NCBI GenBank assembly: GCA_002753225.1
Contig: PDZS01000004.1
Coordinates: forward strand, 62,001-126,000
Direction of reading: 5' to 3'
DNA length: 64,000 nucleotides
Source of the DNA: Deltaproteobacteria bacterium YD0425bin51
Lineage (GTDB): Bacteria > Desulfobacterota > Desulfobacteria > Desulfobacterales > YD0425bin51
Shown here in pieces: positions 51,824 to 61,419 of the stretch. Within the stretch, counting starts at the first letter, position 1. The number at the start of each line of letters is the position of its first letter. A program made the translations under genes and the position numbers. The notes beneath the pieces are model-generated. The model was not told the origin of the DNA. It did not search any database and was given only the letters and a program-made list of their open reading frames with translations.

Positions 51824-51837
51824 TTGAGAGCATGAAT

Positions 51838-53223
51838 ATGGCGAAAAAAAAAGTGATGCTCATTTTACCTCCATTTACCCAAACGAAGCATGCGATGAAA
51901 AGATGCCTTTTTCCAATGGGTTTAGGTTATCTTGCAGCTGTTCTTGAAAAAAATGGCATTCTGGTTTCGGTTTTGGACTGTATCGTCGAAGGGTACGATA
52001 ACGAAAAATATCATAAAAATGGTGAAATGACTTATGGGTTGGAAGATGGTGACATATTAAAAAAAATTCGAGATTTTGACCCTGATTTCGTGGGTGTATC
52101 ATGTCTTATCTCACGACAGGCTCATAATGCACATCGTATGTGTAAACTTGCAAAAGAAATAGATCAAAAAATACAGACGATAATGGGGGGGTGTCATCCA
52201 TCGGTTCTTTCACAAGTTGTTAAAAAAGATATCAATGTTGATCACGTAGTGATAGGGAGTGGTGAGAACGCGATAGTGGAAATAGTAGCAGGGAATACAC
52301 AAGGAATCGTTGATGGAGGATATGTTGATGTAAAAGAATTGCCATGGCCGGCACGGCACCTTTTCCCTTTGGAAAAATATCTTAAGATTAATATGCCTAC
52401 AAGCATTTATTCTCCACATAGCAGAGTTACACAGATTGAGTTCACAAGAAGCTGCCCTTTTAATTGCTCTTTTTGCTCAACGACGCAATTTAGAGGTAGA
52501 TATCAAAAGAGAAGAATATCAGATTGCATAGAAGAAGTAAGATTTTTAAAGAATCAATATAAGATTAACGAGCTCGATATTATTGATTCGAATTTCATTG
52601 TCGATAAAAAGTGGACTAAAGAATTGCTTCTTGGGCTTAAGAAAGTTGGAATATCCTGGGCTAATCCAGGTGGAATTTGGCTTGAAGGCCTTGATGAAGA
52701 ACTTCTTCAGCTGATGAAAGATTCAGGATGTTATCAGCTTTCGTTAGCAGTTGAGAGCAGCACTCCAAAAATATTAGAAGAGGTAATCAATAAACCTATT
52801 GATCTAAAAAAGGTACGACCAATTGTCAGAATGTGTAGGAAACTAGGAATAGATCTTCATGCCTTTTTTGTGTGTGGTTTTCCTGAACAAACACGAAAAG
52901 AGATATTAAATGACTATTACTTTGCGAAAGAAATGGGGTTCACGTCAGCATCATTTAATATAATCTGTCCACTTCCTGGAAGCAGACTTTATCATAAATA
53001 TTCAAATTTTCTTGATTTTGATCAAGTCGATTTAAGGAAAGCGAGCATTCCACATCCGGAGATGACCTCAGACGAGCTAGTTATGCTGGTGGATGGCATG
53101 AATAAAATGTTTAACAGTTCACTCATTTATAGAGATCCTTTTATGTTTATAAAAAAATATATCGCCACAATTATAAGAAAGCCATCGTTCCATATTTTAA
53201 GAAGGTTATTTTCAAGGCAATGA
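51838..53223 (+). CDS. B12-binding-domain radical SAM protein
   Basis: The ATG at 51838 is chosen (GAGAG 7 bases before it); a TTG at 51820 and an ATG at 51832 are in frame. N-terminal Rossmann B12-binding-like domain (about 1-165; IMGGCHPS), radical SAM core with the [4Fe-4S] cysteines in CPFNCSFC (206, 210, 213), and a helical C-terminus. The DxHxxG cobalamin ligand motif was not seen. Family members methylate unreactive carbons or rearrange sugars and lipids. Its place between a nucleotidyltransferase and a methyltransferase in the polysaccharide locus suggests glycan or lipid modification. Confidence 0.82.
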   Translation: MAKKKVMLILPPFTQTKHAMKRCLFPMGLGYLAAVLEKNGILVSVLDCIVEGYDNEKYHKNGEMTYGLEDGDILKKIRDFDPDFVGVSCLISRQAHNAHRMCKLAKEIDQKIQTIMGGCHPSVLSQVVKKDINVDHVVIGSGENAIVEIVAGNTQGIVDGGYVDVKELPWPARHLFPLEKYLKINMPTSIYSPHSRVTQIEFTRSCPFNCSFCSTTQFRGRYQKRRISDCIEEVRFLKNQYKINELDIIDSNFIVDKKWTKELLLGLKKVGISWANPGGIWLEGLDEELLQLMKDSGCYQLSLAVESSTPKILEEVINKPIDLKKVRPIVRMCRKLGIDLHAFFVCGFPEQTRKEILNDYYFAKEMGFTSASFNIICPLPGSRLYHKYSNFLDFDQVDLRKASIPHPEMTSDELVMLVDGMNKMFNSSLIYRDPFMFIKKYIATIIRKPSFHILRRLFSRQ

Positions 53224-53262
53224 TATGTCTTAATAAAAGAGTTAAGTCTTAGGAGAGAATGT

Positions 53263-54078
53263 ATGTCAACTGACATAAAAGAAATCATCAGATCCTATTT
53301 TGATTCGAATGAAGGAACAAATAATCATTTTTTAAACATATACGGTATGGGTGGAGGGGGAGAGATTGAGGCTCCGTATCGACAATATTTTGAGTTAAGG
53401 CATCTTAAGAAAATTGTAAAATTCAAAAAAAATATGAAGATTTTAGACTTAGGGGTAGGTAATGGGCGCTGGGCAATCTCGATAGCTCCGCTTGTTAAGC
53501 AATATACAGGAGTTGATTTCAGCAGGAAGGGGTTAGATATTGCACAGCAAAATATTGATAGGATGGGACTGCAAAATATTAAACTGCACGAATACTCGAT
53601 AACCGACTATTCAGATGATGAACTATATGATGTCATCTATTTAGGAGGCGTCAGCCAATTCCTTGAGGATGATGAGATTAAAAAGATGCTGGCAAACCTT
53701 AAGCCTTGCCTTAAACCAGAAACCGTAATTATCGATCGCAGCACGGTAAATTATAAAAAACGGGAAATATTTAAAAAGCCTAATTATTACGCCATTTTTC
53801 GAACTCCTGACGAACTAAGGTGTTTATATGGTTCGATTGGTTTTGATTTAGACTATCAAAAACGCTCATATAGATTTTTGCGAGGAGCCCGTCTAATAAG
53901 ACGCCTTAAACCGCTAAATAATTATTTGTCTTTGTTCATACTCACTTTCTATCCGTTTTCCTTATTTATCATGTTATGGTTCTCATGTTTTGCTGATATT
54001 CTTTTACCAAAACCTTTTGAAGGTGGTGATCGATCCCATGATTTTTTTTTATTTAAAAGAATTATTTTCAATACTTAG
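53263..54078 (+). CDS. Class I SAM-dependent methyltransferase with C-terminal membrane segment
   Basis: A 271-residue protein. Motif I ILDLGVGNGRWAIS near 64-77, then TGVDFSRKGLDIA and YDVIYLGGVSQFLED. The last part has a strong hydrophobic stretch (YLSLFILTFYPFSLFIMLWF, about 228-247), which would tie it to the membrane. AGGAGA precedes the ATG. The substrate is probably a lipid-linked glycan or polyol phosphate from this locus. Confidence 0.82.
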   Translation: MSTDIKEIIRSYFDSNEGTNNHFLNIYGMGGGGEIEAPYRQYFELRHLKKIVKFKKNMKILDLGVGNGRWAISIAPLVKQYTGVDFSRKGLDIAQQNIDRMGLQNIKLHEYSITDYSDDELYDVIYLGGVSQFLEDDEIKKMLANLKPCLKPETVIIDRSTVNYKKREIFKKPNYYAIFRTPDELRCLYGSIGFDLDYQKRSYRFLRGARLIRRLKPLNNYLSLFILTFYPFSLFIMLWFSCFADILLPKPFEGGDRSHDFFLFKRIIFNT

Positions 54079-54098
54079 AAATTTGACAGTAACTACAT

Positions 54099-56108
54099 AT
54101 GATCTATTCAATTCAGAGAGAACTGTGTGAGATCGGTAAATTAGTTTTATTGGCTTTATTAAGAAGAGGCCAAAAAGTAATCGTTTTTGATTTGCCGTCT
54201 ATTGGTGAATTACAGTTTATAAAACCTGTTCTTCTTGAGTTTTTAAAAAGACATCCAGAAGACATGGTTTTGGTCAATCACCACGGTAGTACGAAGAAAG
54301 AATTTGATGATGAACTTACAACATTACATAATAGACTTACCCATGTTCAAAATAAATATTTCCGACTATTTACTTTTCCTAAGCCCAATATCTTTTTAAC
54401 AACTGAACAGTCTCTTTTAGGGATAGACGGAGTTTACAGTATTGCAATTTTTCATGGTCATCCATCCAAGGGACTTACCTTTTCTCCTAAAATTATCCAG
54501 AGCTTTGACGCTTTTTTTTTCTACGGGCCTCTTCATCGGCAAGCATTTGAAGAATATATTGAATCAGAAGCGAAAAGCAAACCTGAATATCTTGATCTAT
54601 TCAATATCGGTTACCCTAAGTCAGATGATCTGTTAAATAATGCCTATTCATCTAAGGATATCATAAAAAAACTATCTTTAAGTCAGGACAAAAAAACTGT
54701 TCTTTATGCGCCTTCTTTCAATGAGGGATGTTCTTTGCGAGAAAATGGCATTGAGATAATTGAGTTACTTGCTAAATTGCAGCAGTATAACATTATTGTG
54801 AAATTGCCAATCGATTGCTGGCAGCCGACGTCAAACTTTTATGCAACGGGTGGAATGAGCTGGTTTGAAGAAATCCAAAGAATTGAAGTTAAGTATGATA
54901 ATCTCCATTTTTATAAGGAATATCAGATAGATCCTGTTCTTGCATGCTCAGATGTGATGATTACATGCGTCAGCAGTGTTGCTTTTGAATTCCTCTCTTT
55001 AAACAAGCCAGTTATATATATCGATACCCCGAAATTTTTTAATGGATATCTCAAAAAACAATTTCCTCACGAACTAGCATCAAAGTGGTTCAATCGTTCT
55101 ACAATTAATGGAGGGAGAGAATTTGGTCTTGTTGTATCAAGCATTGATCAATTACCTCAGGCAATTGAAACTGTACTGTCGGATCTAACGCAGTACCCAA
55201 AACAACAGGAAAAGCTCAAAAGCTATCTCCTTTATAATAGGGGCACAGGTACGCAGGCTGCGGTTGATAAAATAGAAGAATTACTGAATAGAAATGTCAA
55301 ATCCAGACGACCGTATCAAAAGAAAAGGATATTGAATATAATTTTATCCTCTTTATTAAGGAAATTTTTAAAAATTTTGAAACGAATCATTAACCATTGC
55401 CTAAACTACTATGGATATCATATACAAAAAATAGGGCTTGGTTATATAAAGGCAGAGGAAACTATACGTGCCGCTAACAAAACTGGTCTATCCATCTGCG
55501 AATATCTGGAAAATCGTGAGAGTGATGAAAGAAAACGAGGGCGCCGGGATAGAATTATACGCGAAATGGAAAAAAGAAAACTTTTCTCAGGAACTAAAAA
55601 TATCGTTGAAATAGGAGCCGGCACCGGAATGTTTTTGGAAAAAACGATAAAAAAAACGGATATTAAATTGTACGAAGTATACGAAACAGATAATGCTTGG
55701 AAAAATTATCTAAGAGAAACATTTGGAAAGGATATGTCATTTAGACTGATATGTCGTCCCACAGATGGTGAAACTTTGAGATGGACAAGTTCTGCTTCAT
55801 TTCAATTAGTCCACGCACATGCGGTATTTGTATATTTGCCTATACTCAATACTTTATCATATATAAGAGAAGCAGCTAGAGTTTTAGCCAATGGTGGATA
55901 CCTCCTGTTTGATGTTTTTCTCGATTCACACTTCAATCATGGTGATATTAAAACATGGCTGGATGGTCCCTGGCGATTTCCTACAGTGATTTCAGAAAGT
56001 CTTCTTATGGAATTTACAAAAAAATATAGTCTGATAAAAATTGACCAATTTTCAGAAATATATGGCTCTGGCTCAGTAGAATATATGATATTTAAGAAAA
56101 TGGCATAG
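54099..56108 (+). CDS. TagB/TagF-like polyol-phosphate transferase fused to SAM methyltransferase
   Basis: A 669-residue fusion. Residues 1 to about 400 form a GT-B domain of the CDP-glycerol glycerophosphotransferase type: IFHGHPSKGL in place of the WHGTPLK His motif, TVLYAPSFNEG, and CSDVMITCVSSVAFEFLSLN with KPVIYID. A basic linker (RRPYQKKR) follows. Residues about 430-669 form a class I methyltransferase (VEIGAGTGMF near 499-508; LANGGYLLFDV). One protein could add a polyol-phosphate unit and methylate it, for example to cap the chain. A sequencing-independent fusion: there is no stop or shift between the parts. Confidence 0.75.
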   Translation: MIYSIQRELCEIGKLVLLALLRRGQKVIVFDLPSIGELQFIKPVLLEFLKRHPEDMVLVNHHGSTKKEFDDELTTLHNRLTHVQNKYFRLFTFPKPNIFLTTEQSLLGIDGVYSIAIFHGHPSKGLTFSPKIIQSFDAFFFYGPLHRQAFEEYIESEAKSKPEYLDLFNIGYPKSDDLLNNAYSSKDIIKKLSLSQDKKTVLYAPSFNEGCSLRENGIEIIELLAKLQQYNIIVKLPIDCWQPTSNFYATGGMSWFEEIQRIEVKYDNLHFYKEYQIDPVLACSDVMITCVSSVAFEFLSLNKPVIYIDTPKFFNGYLKKQFPHELASKWFNRSTINGGREFGLVVSSIDQLPQAIETVLSDLTQYPKQQEKLKSYLLYNRGTGTQAAVDKIEELLNRNVKSRRPYQKKRILNIILSSLLRKFLKILKRIINHCLNYYGYHIQKIGLGYIKAEETIRAANKTGLSICEYLENRESDERKRGRRDRIIREMEKRKLFSGTKNIVEIGAGTGMFLEKTIKKTDIKLYEVYETDNAWKNYLRETFGKDMSFRLICRPTDGETLRWTSSASFQLVHAHAVFVYLPILNTLSYIREAARVLANGGYLLFDVFLDSHFNHGDIKTWLDGPWRFPTVISESLLMEFTKKYSLIKIDQFSEIYGSGSVEYMIFKKMA

Positions 56109-56146
56109 GAATAGGGATAAAGACATTCAATTTCAAAAGGTGAAAT

Positions 56147-57883
56147 ATGAAACGGATACCTTATGGGAATAGTAATTTTGAAAAAATAATGACTGAAAAT
56201 TATTATTTTATAGACAAAACAAAGTATATTGAAAAACTTGAAGAATTAAGTTCGCAATATATTTTTTTCCTAAGACCAAGAAGATTTGGTAAATCTCTAT
56301 TTTTATCAATGCTTGAACATTATTATGACATAAATAGAAAAGAGCAGTTTAATGTTTTGTTTAAAGATACCTATATAGGTAAAAATCCTACACCTTTAAA
56401 GAATTCATATCCAGTTTTAAAGTTTAATTTTTCTATGGTTGAAATAAGTGGAACAATTAAGGATATAGAGAAAAGGTTTTTTAATTATATTTATGGTATT
56501 TGTGAAAATTTTCTTAAAGATTATAAAGATATTTTTGAAAATGTAGTACTAAAATCTGAAGAAAAATATAGTGGATCTGGTGATATCCTTAACAATATTT
56601 TAAAATTGACTAAGGGCAAAGATTTTTATCTGATGATTGACGAGTATGATAATTTTGCAAATAACATTTTGATTGAGCATGGGCAAGACTCCTATATGTC
56701 TGTTACTCATGCTGAGGGGTTTTTAAGAAGTTTTTTTACTATAATAAAAGGTGGAACTGATACAAAAACAATTGATCGTATATTTGTAACAGGCGTATCG
56801 CCACTGGTTTTAGCTGATGTTACAAGCGGATTTAATATAGGAACTAATATCTCTTTAGAAGAACAAACAAAATTTATGGTTGGATTCACACAAGATGAAA
56901 CAAACAGTATGATTGATTATTATATAGCTGAAAATATATTTCAAAAAATTGAAAAGGATAAAATTCTATCAGATTTAAGAGAATGGTATAATGGTTATAA
57001 CTTCAGCATAACCAATCCATCTGAAAAGATATATAATTCAGATATGGTGCTATATTATATAAATATATATTTAATGAGATCAGTCCCACCTGTTGATATG
57101 CTCGATGATAATGTCCGAACAGATTACGAAAAAATTAAATATCTTATACTTTTAAATAATCAATTAAACGGCAATTTTGATATTCTTCGTGAAGTTTTAG
57201 AAACAGGTAAAACAGAAGGAGAACTAATAAAAAGTTTTTCAATAGGTGAAGAGATAGATATTACTAGATTTAGAAGTCTTTTATTTTATCTTGGACTGAC
57301 AACTATAAATGAAAGTTATCCAGATAATGTTTTTAAATTTGTAATTCCAAACCGTGTAATAAATTTAATGATGTGGGGTTACATTATAAAGGCTTTAAAG
57401 GAACTATATCAATTTAAGCTTGATACAGACAAATTAAGCAAATTATTTAGAAATTTTGCATTTAAAGGGGATTGGGAGATTTTTTTTTCCTATTTACTCG
57501 AGAAATTTTATGAAGCATCATCCATAAGGGATTTTATATATCGGGAAGAAGGAGTCAAAGGCTTTTTGCTTGCTTATCTAAATATGACCAATCTTTTTAA
57601 AGTTTATAGCGAACCTGAATTTAACAAAGGATTTGCAGATATTTATTTAGAGCCAGACGCAAGATTTCCAGAAATAAAAACAGGATTTTTGATTGAGCTT
57701 AAATATTTAAAGGCAAAAAAAAATTCAAAGCTTATGATTGAAAAAGATTTTGAATTGGCAAAAGAGCAGATTGAAAGATATGCGGGTGATAAAAAAAAAA
57801 TTGAAAATATAAGAAAAATCATAATAATTTTATCCGCTAAAAAAGTTTTACGAATGGAAGAAGTTAAAAAATTAATAAATTAA
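56147..57883 (+). CDS. AAA-ATPase-like/PD-(D/E)XK nuclease family protein (DUF1703 type)
   Basis: A 578-residue protein starting MKRIPYGNSNFEKIMTENYY, the standard opening of the AAA-ATPase-like family. Walker A is RFGKS (46-50) in FLRPRRFGKSLFLSML; Walker B region FYLMIDEYDNFAN; C-terminal nuclease motif with Asp498 (GFADIYLEP), Glu517 and Lys519 (IELKYLK). All key residues are intact. Members occur in many copies in some anaerobe genomes; function is unproved (selfish or conflict element suspected). It interrupts the polysaccharide locus and is very AT-rich, so it was probably inserted. Confidence 0.87.
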   Translation: MKRIPYGNSNFEKIMTENYYFIDKTKYIEKLEELSSQYIFFLRPRRFGKSLFLSMLEHYYDINRKEQFNVLFKDTYIGKNPTPLKNSYPVLKFNFSMVEISGTIKDIEKRFFNYIYGICENFLKDYKDIFENVVLKSEEKYSGSGDILNNILKLTKGKDFYLMIDEYDNFANNILIEHGQDSYMSVTHAEGFLRSFFTIIKGGTDTKTIDRIFVTGVSPLVLADVTSGFNIGTNISLEEQTKFMVGFTQDETNSMIDYYIAENIFQKIEKDKILSDLREWYNGYNFSITNPSEKIYNSDMVLYYINIYLMRSVPPVDMLDDNVRTDYEKIKYLILLNNQLNGNFDILREVLETGKTEGELIKSFSIGEEIDITRFRSLLFYLGLTTINESYPDNVFKFVIPNRVINLMMWGYIIKALKELYQFKLDTDKLSKLFRNFAFKGDWEIFFSYLLEKFYEASSIRDFIYREEGVKGFLLAYLNMTNLFKVYSEPEFNKGFADIYLEPDARFPEIKTGFLIELKYLKAKKNSKLMIEKDFELAKEQIERYAGDKKKIENIRKIIIILSAKKVLRMEEVKKLIN

Positions 57884-57933
57884 ATCGTTTAAATTCAATT
57901 GTATGAAAATAATGATAGGGTTAAAGCATAAAG

Positions 57934-60357
57934 ATGTTTAATTATATCCTTGAAGAAAATGTTGACAATGAGCTTTTACATATAGCAAATATGCCATCAC
58001 TTGCTAAACTCAAAGATTCATATGAAAGAATGGCAGAAGAGGATAAAACTAATTGGGATGCTGCAGAAAAATTGGCATGGTTCTATGCTCATGAAAGGAC
58101 ATCTTCTACAAAGAGATGGCATTTTAATTTTGAAAAGGGGAACCAAATTCTTCAAGAACGCTTGATCATAAGCATGGGAAATAAGAAATTAAGCGAATTA
58201 AATGAAATCCTTATGTCCCATGAAACCTTCCTTGTTCTTCATTATTTTCAGAATGCTTGGAATATAATTAGTAATGACCTTATAAATATGGGAATTGCTA
58301 TAGATGATAAAATAAAAGGATATGCAAAATATAAAAAACGAGAATTAACTTATAAATGGATCTATAAAAATAGTTATGCTGCAATTCCAGGAGGTCAGAT
58401 AATTTCAGATGGAGATTTAGATTACAGATATGAACTTCCAATTAAAGAATCTTTTTACTTTAAATTAGATAATCAATCTTTCCCAAATGAAAGCAAGGAA
58501 CTTAATCTAAAAAATAATGATATCAAAGTATTACTTTTTGATTTTAATAAACTATCCATGGGAATTAGATTGGTTCAAGATATACTTATAGATGAAGGGA
58601 TACATGCGGATATAATTGAACCTTCGGGTGAATTTATTAAAAAGATGGAACAGGATTTCCATGTCATAGCTATAAGCCTTTCAGATCGGCATCTTGATGA
58701 GGCAGCTAAGTTTATTTCTGATATCAGGGAGATAAATAAAAGAATCCCAATAATTATTGGAGGACCTGCTGTAGTTCAGTATCGAGAATTATTCTGTTTG
58801 CTTGCATATGAAGAAATATATTTTTATATAGGCGATGCTGAAGAACTGCTATCTAAATTAATAAAGCTTTTATATGCAAAATATGTAGAAAAACAGCCAA
58901 TTGATAATCTTCTTATGGATATGCATGGACTTATATTCCGTACTGCTGATAGTATTGGAATAATCAAACCTGAGATCCCTTCACGAACTTGTGAATTCAG
59001 ATTGTTTTTACCAAAACAGGAAAAAAACGGACTCGATTATGATTGGAATCCAAGTCGTGGATGCCCTAATAGATGTGCTTATTGCAATAATGTTCAAGGT
59101 AAATTCAGGGCAGCATCGCTTCTTTCCATGAAATCTCATATTCTAGCAATCCTAGGGCATGCTGTAGGATTTACATCGGAAATGCTGTCAGAAATTGGGA
59201 TAATAATTGGAGAAAAGGTTGAGAGTCTAAAAGAGGCATCTGATCTAAAAAAAATGTTTTATCCAAGGGAGAATATAGCAAGAATAAAGGATAAATATAT
59301 AAGCACATGGAATGTTTCTATATCAGATATCGAGCATTATTTGCAGGAAGATATGAACGATTCCCTTTACATAAGCAAGATAAGACTACTAAAAACAATT
59401 CTAGTTTTAAATGGAATAAGTATACTTCACACAGAAAGAAAATCTGTTCTTAAAAAAATTATTAATAAGCAAAGAAAAATTTTCACTGCTTCAGATAACT
59501 TTTTAGTAGAGGATTTAAAAATAATTCAATTTTTTAAATGGCTAAAAAATAACGATCTCAATGAATATTTCGAATTCAGAATGCAAACCTCTATTAACTT
59601 CATGTGGGACAGCAGGAATAACCGTCCAAATGAGGAACTTATACTCCATATGAAAAATGCAGGTGTAAAATCAATAGGATTTGGGTATGACAGTTCTTCT
59701 AATTCCATAGGTAAGGATGTTTTAAAAAGAAACTCTTACAATATGATGCTTAAACTGCTTGATTCAATGGTAAGAGCTGGATTTGAAAAAGAAAACATAA
59801 GAATTCACCATTTTTTTTCCTCTCCTTTGAGCTCTTTTGAATCTACATTTGAAGGACTGCTGTTAAGAGAGGCAAATATTGCAAATGACCGCGGCAATAT
59901 GATAGCTTTTGTTTTATATACCTATAGAAGTGAACTTGGGATGATATCGAAAATGAACGATTATAATGGTAAAGAGTATGATTTTATAAAATCTGAAGCC
60001 ATGCTGCTGCCAATGCTTGATAAAAAAACAACTGCTTATTTAAAAAAATTATTTAAATTTAACACACAGACTCAAGAATTTGAAGATATATATGATGTAA
60101 ATATCCTATTTGCATCATGTTTTAAAGATGATATATATCAGATTTTAAGAAAATGGTGTTCTCCTGATGAGAAAGATCCTGAAATTCATGCCCTTGGAAA
60201 ATTAATTCAACTCATTGATTCTAAGCATAAAGGGCAAAAATTGGCAGATATTTTTCATAACATAAAAGAATTCTGTAAATTAAAAAATATTTTTTCTTTT
60301 GAAAGAATTCTTGAATTAAGCCCCGAGGAATTTCCATGCGAAAAGAAACTGCTTTAG
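57934..60357 (+). CDS. Large radical SAM protein with Rossmann (B12-like) domain
   Basis: An 807-residue protein. The helical N-terminus (1-190) is unrecognised. A Rossmann domain follows (about 196-315; VIAISLSDRHLDEA, IIIGGPAVV) without the DxHxxG cobalamin motif. The radical SAM cysteines lie in CPNRCAYC (377, 381, 384). Between this motif and the next core strand (FTASDNFLVEDL, about 510-521) lies an extra segment of roughly 100 helical residues, not usual in the family. A normal-looking TIM-barrel second half follows. It overlaps the next radical SAM gene by 22 bases, so the two are coupled and probably act on the same substrate, which is unknown. Confidence 0.75.
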   Translation: MFNYILEENVDNELLHIANMPSLAKLKDSYERMAEEDKTNWDAAEKLAWFYAHERTSSTKRWHFNFEKGNQILQERLIISMGNKKLSELNEILMSHETFLVLHYFQNAWNIISNDLINMGIAIDDKIKGYAKYKKRELTYKWIYKNSYAAIPGGQIISDGDLDYRYELPIKESFYFKLDNQSFPNESKELNLKNNDIKVLLFDFNKLSMGIRLVQDILIDEGIHADIIEPSGEFIKKMEQDFHVIAISLSDRHLDEAAKFISDIREINKRIPIIIGGPAVVQYRELFCLLAYEEIYFYIGDAEELLSKLIKLLYAKYVEKQPIDNLLMDMHGLIFRTADSIGIIKPEIPSRTCEFRLFLPKQEKNGLDYDWNPSRGCPNRCAYCNNVQGKFRAASLLSMKSHILAILGHAVGFTSEMLSEIGIIIGEKVESLKEASDLKKMFYPRENIARIKDKYISTWNVSISDIEHYLQEDMNDSLYISKIRLLKTILVLNGISILHTERKSVLKKIINKQRKIFTASDNFLVEDLKIIQFFKWLKNNDLNEYFEFRMQTSINFMWDSRNNRPNEELILHMKNAGVKSIGFGYDSSSNSIGKDVLKRNSYNMMLKLLDSMVRAGFEKENIRIHHFFSSPLSSFESTFEGLLLREANIANDRGNMIAFVLYTYRSELGMISKMNDYNGKEYDFIKSEAMLLPMLDKKTTAYLKKLFKFNTQTQEFEDIYDVNILFASCFKDDIYQILRKWCSPDEKDPEIHALGKLIQLIDSKHKGQKLADIFHNIKEFCKLKNIFSFERILELSPEEFPCEKKLL

Positions 60358-61406
60358 AGCTATTAAGATATCGGATATTTTCGTTTTACAATGAAGCAAA
60401 GCAAATTAAAAATGGGATTATGCCAAGGCCAAGAGTTGCTATATATCATCCAACATATGTCTGCAATCACAATTGCTCAGGTTGTGATTTCAGATTTCAG
60501 AATAAAGAATTTAAGGTAATGATGACACGTGAGCAGAATTTAAGAATTATTTCTCAGATTATTAGTTCAAAAGTAGAAGGTGTTGAGTTCGCTGGCGGTG
60601 GAGAACCTCTACTGCACCCTTTTATAGTTGAAGATGTTGAAAAACTTAGTAAAGCTGGAATTTCTGTTAGCCTAATTACAAACGGAAGTTTTCTAAAAGA
60701 AGATATACTAAAGACTTTTATCGAAAATGGCACTTATATTAGAATTAGTCTTGAATCAGGTTGTTTAGAAACATTTAAACAAGTTAAAGGTATAACTAAA
60801 GATAGTGAATATGAAAATATCATAAATAATATCCGCTCTGCTACTGAAATGCGAGCTAAATTGAATAAAGATTTGGATATCAGTATAAAATTTACTGTAG
60901 GCAGAAATAATTTCTCTGATATGGAAAAAGGGATTAAACTCTCTATTGATTTAGGAGTAGACTCTATACAGTTTAAGTTATATGAAAATGTTGACAAAAT
61001 AGGAATTAATGAAGATTGGGACAAAGGGTCTCAAAATGATCTTGAAAATATCCAATTAAAGCTTTCTGAGCTAAAGGTTAAATACAGAGATAAAATAACA
61101 ATTATTGGAAATCTTAAAAAGACGCAAATTGAAGGTAAATGCTGGCTAACACCAATAATTACTATAATAGATGCTTTTGGTGATGTTTATTTATGCCCAT
61201 ATTACAGGCATCGCATGGAATCTCATAAGTTAGGGAATCTTATGGAAAAAAGCTTTGATGAAATCTGGTTTGCTAAATCTCATTGGGATGCCATAACTAA
61301 CATCAAAACAGAAAAATGTGATCTGTATGACTGTCGTTTTCACATATATAGTGACTTAATGAGTCAAGCAATGGATGAAAAAAAGAATTATCTAAAATTT
61401 ATTTGA
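60336..61406 (+). CDS. Radical SAM/SPASM domain protein
   Basis: A 356-residue protein. The radical SAM cysteines lie in CNHNCSGC (43, 47, 50), then FAGGGEPLLHP and LITNGSFL. A C-terminal SPASM-type cluster region has CWLTP, CPYYRH and CDLYDC for an extra Fe-S cluster. SPASM enzymes modify peptides or carry out dehydrogenations and epimerisations. GAGG lies about 8 bases before the ATG, inside the end of the preceding gene. No precursor peptide gene was seen, and the neighbours are glycan genes, so a sugar or lipid substrate is more likely. Confidence 0.85.
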   Translation: MRKETALELLRYRIFSFYNEAKQIKNGIMPRPRVAIYHPTYVCNHNCSGCDFRFQNKEFKVMMTREQNLRIISQIISSKVEGVEFAGGGEPLLHPFIVEDVEKLSKAGISVSLITNGSFLKEDILKTFIENGTYIRISLESGCLETFKQVKGITKDSEYENIINNIRSATEMRAKLNKDLDISIKFTVGRNNFSDMEKGIKLSIDLGVDSIQFKLYENVDKIGINEDWDKGSQNDLENIQLKLSELKVKYRDKITIIGNLKKTQIEGKCWLTPIITIIDAFGDVYLCPYYRHRMESHKLGNLMEKSFDEIWFAKSHWDAITNIKTEKCDLYDCRFHIYSDLMSQAMDEKKNYLKFI

Positions 61407-61419
61407 ATTGGTTTTAAAA

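Noticed and set aside
51820..51837. In-frame TGA/TTG at the nucleotidyltransferase-radical SAM junction considered as selenocysteine read-through
   Set aside because: The frames differ: the upstream protein ends naturally after a charged tail, and the downstream gene has its own ribosome site. No hairpin was seen after the TGA.
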